Shown here: in pieces, positions 34,001 through 64,000 of the stretch
How positions within the stretch are numbered: position 1 is the first letter of the stretch
How the letters are laid out: every line of letters begins with the position of its first letter
NCBI GenBank assembly: GCA_013396915.1
Contig: VWZL01002828.1
Span: 1 to 64,000, forward strand
Length of the DNA stretch: 64,000 bases
Direction: 5' to 3'
Source of the DNA: Stercorarius parasiticus
Lineage: Eukaryota; Chordata; Aves; Charadriiformes; Stercorariidae
Translations under genes and position numbers: made by a program
The notes under the pieces: model-generated
The model's database searches: none
Told to the model about the DNA's origin: nothing
The model's input: the letters and a program-made list of their open reading frames with translations, nothing else

Positions 34001-37000
34001 CACTTGGTGAGTCTAGTACTTGCTAAGCTGTTGTATGCACAAATTAAACATGTCCTGTGTTAAAATATCTTGTAGGTGGTGTTACAGAGGCAATGATTCC
34101 AGTGCTCTGCTATAGGGATGTAGCATATACACCTAAAGTTTAGTGAAAAGGCAGAGGTCTTGTAGCTGGATACATTTCATATGGCTCAAAACCATGCAAT
34201 TATCTTTCTATAACTGTTGTTACGTGGCACTGGGTGCTTGTTTAATGTGTGACGTGGCAGGTATGTTTGTAGAGGGCCACATGGGCTCTTCAGAGGGAGG
34301 ATTTGTCACCCCTGGCTTGAGTACCTGGTCTAAAGTCTAATTTTGCAAGTATATCTTCTTTGGCAACGGTATTACGTCTAAACTTAATTGTATGAATATA
34401 TTGATTGACCTAATGTAAAAGAGCACTGTTTGCAGTGCTTGATTTCTGCAAGTCAGATTACTCAGGAATGTGCAATTTTAATCAATTTAAAATATTCTGC
34501 TTCTTTTTCTTTGTAGTATAACTTTGGAAAAAACTTGTCAAACAGTATGAATTTTAAAAGTATAAGAGGCAGAGAACTCGGCTGTAACAAGCAGACCGAT
34601 TTTTGTAAATTTGACATAAAAAAGCATTAGTGGGGAACATGATCACCACCTCCTGTTCTTTAAGCTATTAAATGTTCTAGAAAGAACAATTGTTATAATT
34701 AAGATTTGTCCAAGAATGGATTCTATCTTATTCTGTAAAGAGGAGAGTTATGATTAAGATTTTCCATGTTTGAGCTCTACCAGAGGTACAGGCTTTGGAA
34801 ATTAGGACAAAAACTCAACATTGTCTTAAATCATCCTCAAACTGCTTTCTGCTCTGCCCGCATCTGTTAGGGCTTCACTGCTTTTGTGAAGGGGCGGGTG
34901 GGAAGACAAGAAATTACTTGAGTCATCTTCTTTTTTTCTTTTTTCTTTTTTTTTTGTTTGCCAACTTCTAGATTATTCACCATTGTGAAGCTACTTCTTG
35001 TTTACAAAATCTGGGGCTGGGATGAGTCTCAGGCTGAAAATTAAAGCTGTGTATGAGTTGCTCTCACTTGAAAGAGCATGTGAGCATAGCTAAGTATCAA
35101 GTAATTACAGTGTATTACTTGATATGGTTATATGCACACCTGAAAGCTTGTTTGCCATCCATGCGCTCCTGCTGATTATCTGCCCAGTACCTTCTCCTCT
35201 GATGCTCCAGGATGACTGTGGTGGACTCTTTAGCATAAATACAAGTCTGGGAGCAGAGAGTAACAGGAGGGCTGAAGGGAAAAAATCTGCCAGGTTCTTT
35301 CACAGACATCTTACTGAAGACCTTATGATAAACTGAGTTTCCTCAGAGAAGAAAAGGCTAATGTAGACCCTAAAGTCTGGTTTAGGCTCCAGCTTGATAA
35401 ACTAGTCTGCCTGGATTCAGGTCCCTAGACTAGCTGAAAGCGGTTGCGTGGCCATGAATAATAATAATGGGCAAAGCTTGACATGTTGTTGAATTGCAAA
35501 TAAGTATCGGGGCAGCCTGAACAGAGAATGGTTGCTTGAAATCTGCTTGACTGATTGATAGCTCCAAAGATAAGCTCATCTAAATTTGGATATCAGACTG
35601 GTTTTTTTTTTTTCCCCCTGTGCCTGTAATGATATTTGGGTAGTGGGCTGTGGCTTCCAGTGAAACCTTGCAGCCTCAATATTTAGGTTTTGTGATAGAT
35701 AAGGGATGGCCTAACAGCTGTATCAGAGGTCTGTGTTCTGGTTACGCTTTGTGGACTGGGTTTGTGTTGCTTCCATCCTGTATTTAATTTTTTTTGTATG
35801 ACATGAGGAATGGCTGTTGGTGTAACACATGCTGTTGAAATAGCTGAATGCTGACCAACGTGAAAAAAAAATCTGGTAGTTGCTCTCTCACTGTGAGAGG
35901 GAAGGATGTATTTCTTAGCCATGTATGTGGCCCTGTATGAAGCTGAAGACTCTCCCCTTTGCAACAGTCTGCGTGGATTGTAATAGAATAGCATCTGGCC
36001 CAAATCTTGCTAAAGCTAGACCATCCCAAGGTTATTTGCCATCTGCCTTTCATAATCTTTTCAATCATGGCTTGTAAATTGAGGTAGAAGGCAGAGGAGG
36101 GTGGGAATGTTAATCATCCCTATGTAAATGAAACTTCCCTGATCTTTTGACATTAACCAATGTCTGTCATGACCAAATAAGTGCTTTATTTTTTAGACTG
36201 CTTGTCCAGACAGACTCTTCTTAATACATAAGTGCCTTGCATGTGAAACAAGTTCGTTTTGAAGATCATCTGAGGCTCTGAGTTTGACCAGGGAGTTTGC
36301 CGGCCACCAAAGGGTTTGAGTGTGATGTCTTGCTTTTTGCTTTGTGCTTTTAGAAAGAACCACAAGAGTATTTGAGCATATATAACTATTCTGGAATTTG
36401 TATGGAAATATATTCAAAATTGTTACTGTAAGGAGAGTTGCAGGGGTCTTGAGTATTGTACTGGGTTCTTTTTCTCAAGGCTTGCTATTCTGGGGGACAG
36501 AGGGAGGAGAGAGGTGACCTGCTGTAACAGCCCTGTAGTTTGCTACTGCAAGAAGAACGGTGTAACTCTGGTTTAAGGAATTCTCACCCTCCCTGTCTGA
36601 ACATACGGTGTTCCTAATTTTGATAAAGCAAACTCCTGACTCAGTGTATTTAATTTCTTTAGCTGCTGAGTTCATGATTATTTTAATTGGAAAAAAAACA
36701 ACCCAAATACCAGAAATACTTTACCACAGTTAATGGTATCTCCGCACTTGGCTTTGGGAGTTGGTGAAGTCATTGAGCCCCAGTGGGGAGCTAGCTGCTG
36801 GTGGAAACTTTGCATGTTTGGTTCTTTTAGTGAAATCATGGGTAATATTTACCACTCTTACAGGGTTTGATATTAATTAAATGCTGACTCTCTTGATTTT
36901 GTCACATTCGAATTGTAAAGATGGAAATACTTGAAAATTACAAGTGTTACATAACACTAGGGATTTCTGAAGTTTGTGTTCCATGGCATCTCCAGTGTGC

Positions 37001-37117
37001 TTAAATGAAACAGTGCTAATGGTGTTAAATATGCTGTCCCCTTTTGTCCTATGAACTCTGTCTTAAGTATTGGCTTATATTCAAATTGCTTTAGTTTTCT
37101 GTTGTTTTTCTTTTCAG

Positions 37118-63051
<25,934 letters not shown>

Positions 63052-64000
63052 GTAAGAATGAAGGGAAGAAGAGTAGCTGTATGTGAAGCTTACCCAAATT
63101 TTATCTCATTGGGATTGGGTACAGATTATCCATTTATTTGTGTGTGCACGTACTTAAACTTGTATATGTAGAATTCCGTGAAGTCAAGGGACAGTACAGA
63201 AACACAGGATTACAGGCTAGTGCTTTTAGGATTACAGCGTGGGAAAACTGTTCTCTCTAAAAATTCGGCCATTCACAGATTCTGTTGATAGCTATTATTC
63301 AATGCATTTTTAAGTAAAAATATTGCATCATTTGCATGTGAACATTTGTGTACAGTTCAGTAATGTAGAGAGGAGCAGGATGTCTCCAAGGAACTAAATG
63401 TTTTTGTGTCCCTTAAATCAGAGATAGAAAAAGCAGTAGACGCTTTGTAACTACATTAGCTCTGCCTATCCCATGGAATTTGCATAGCCCTGAATTTTAT
63501 GTTTAAAGTCCTGCGGCTTTGTTTTCTTGGGCTTTTTTGGTCTCGACTTTATTGTTTTAAACTGTAAGAATGTGACATAACTCTTAGGAGATCATTTTAA
63601 CTGTATAAGGAGATCTGGAAGTCTTTTTTTAATTTCTTATTGTTCCTATTGAATTGAACATTAATTTTTGAACTTTCAGGAGAATGTTGTGAACCTGAAT
63701 CTGGACATTTTGATACTACACTTGTCCCTTTGCCCCTTCTCTACCAGTTCAGCATCTTGATCTTGTTTACGTATTTCTTCACTGCTTTGTTTTATTCTTG
63801 CTCTTGAGCTGTATGAACAGTAGGAACTGGAGGAGGAAGAAGTATACATTCACATATTGTTTACTCTTGCAAATCTGTTGCAGTCACAAATACTTTTGCT
63901 GGCAGAAAGTAAATGTATGCTTTCAGTGGTTTTCAGCTGAGCATAGTCTGTGCTCTTTTTCTGAAACCAGTGGCATTGTACTGATCTAGAAATCTTTTTA
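63052..64000 (+). other. PRRC2C intron 20 (to window end)
   Basis: 949 bases of AT-rich intron without a further exon or repeat that I can recognise. Confidence 0.75.

Larger units (their letters stand above)
18961..37117 (+). other. PRRC2C: PRRC2C intron 1
   Basis: About 18 kb between the CpG island and the first coding exon. I recognise no coding exon, RNA gene or interspersed repeat. Contents are AT-rich unique sequence with simple runs: G11 at 20983, T12 near 22988, A14-15 near 28606 and a T-rich tract at 34930-34956. There are two short tandem duplications near 27.7 and 28.0 kb, and a 10-bp perfect hairpin at 23028-23054. The small open frames here look like chance. Alternative 5' exons of PRRC2C could exist but cannot be identified by eye. 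Confidence 0.6.

Overview
This window is a piece of a vertebrate nuclear genome, almost certainly a bird. The evidence is intron-rich genes with GT/AG splice sites, a CpG-island promoter, and four CR1 LINE fragments of the avian type, whose 3' ends carry ATTCTRTG-like octamers. There are no bacterial operons, CRISPR arrays or prophages. All three genes lie on the + strand in the order FMO1 - FMO4 - PRRC2C, which is the order I know from the mammalian FMO cluster (human 1q24). This looks like conserved synteny.

1-4329: flank upstream of the first FMO gene, holding one CR1 3' fragment (640-1085) and a short CAAAC-type microsatellite.
4330-10294: an FMO1-type flavin monooxygenase locus. All eight coding exons are present in order and in phase with plausible splice sites. 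The reading frame (534 codons, close to normal FMO1 length) is broken by four in-frame stop codons in exons 3, 6, 7 and 8, and conserved cofactor-site residues are altered. I call it a pseudogene that still occupies the original FMO1 position.
10295-12744: intergenic DNA with a possible poly(A) signal for the FMO1 relic and a liver-type motif cluster upstream of the next gene.
12745-~18000: an intact FMO4-like gene (8 coding exons, 546 aa), with FAD, NADPH and FMO signature motifs and a hydrophobic C-terminus. A poly(A) signal lies at 17976.
18170-18960: CpG island with an E-box and GC boxes, interrupted by a 260-base assembly gap. It is the likely PRRC2C promoter and non-coding exon 1.
18961-37117: long first intron of PRRC2C, without recognisable genes.
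37118-63051: nineteen consecutive coding exons of PRRC2C (1,897 codons, roughly two-thirds of the protein). The gene runs off the right edge. It includes the BAT2 N-terminal region, an Arg/Glu/Lys-rich helix on a polypurine tract, a large RGG-containing disordered exon and a Gln/Ala tract. Two more CR1 copies sit in its introns, one with a 253-base gap.

Functionally, the FMOs are ER-bound, NADPH-dependent S/N-oxygenases of xenobiotics. PRRC2C is a widely expressed cytoplasmic RNA-binding and translation/stress-granule factor. They are neighbours by synteny, not by pathway. I did not find a previously undescribed biological system. The observations most worth checking are the apparent loss of FMO1 by four nonsense codons and an overlapping upstream ORF 16 nt before the PRRC2C start codon.
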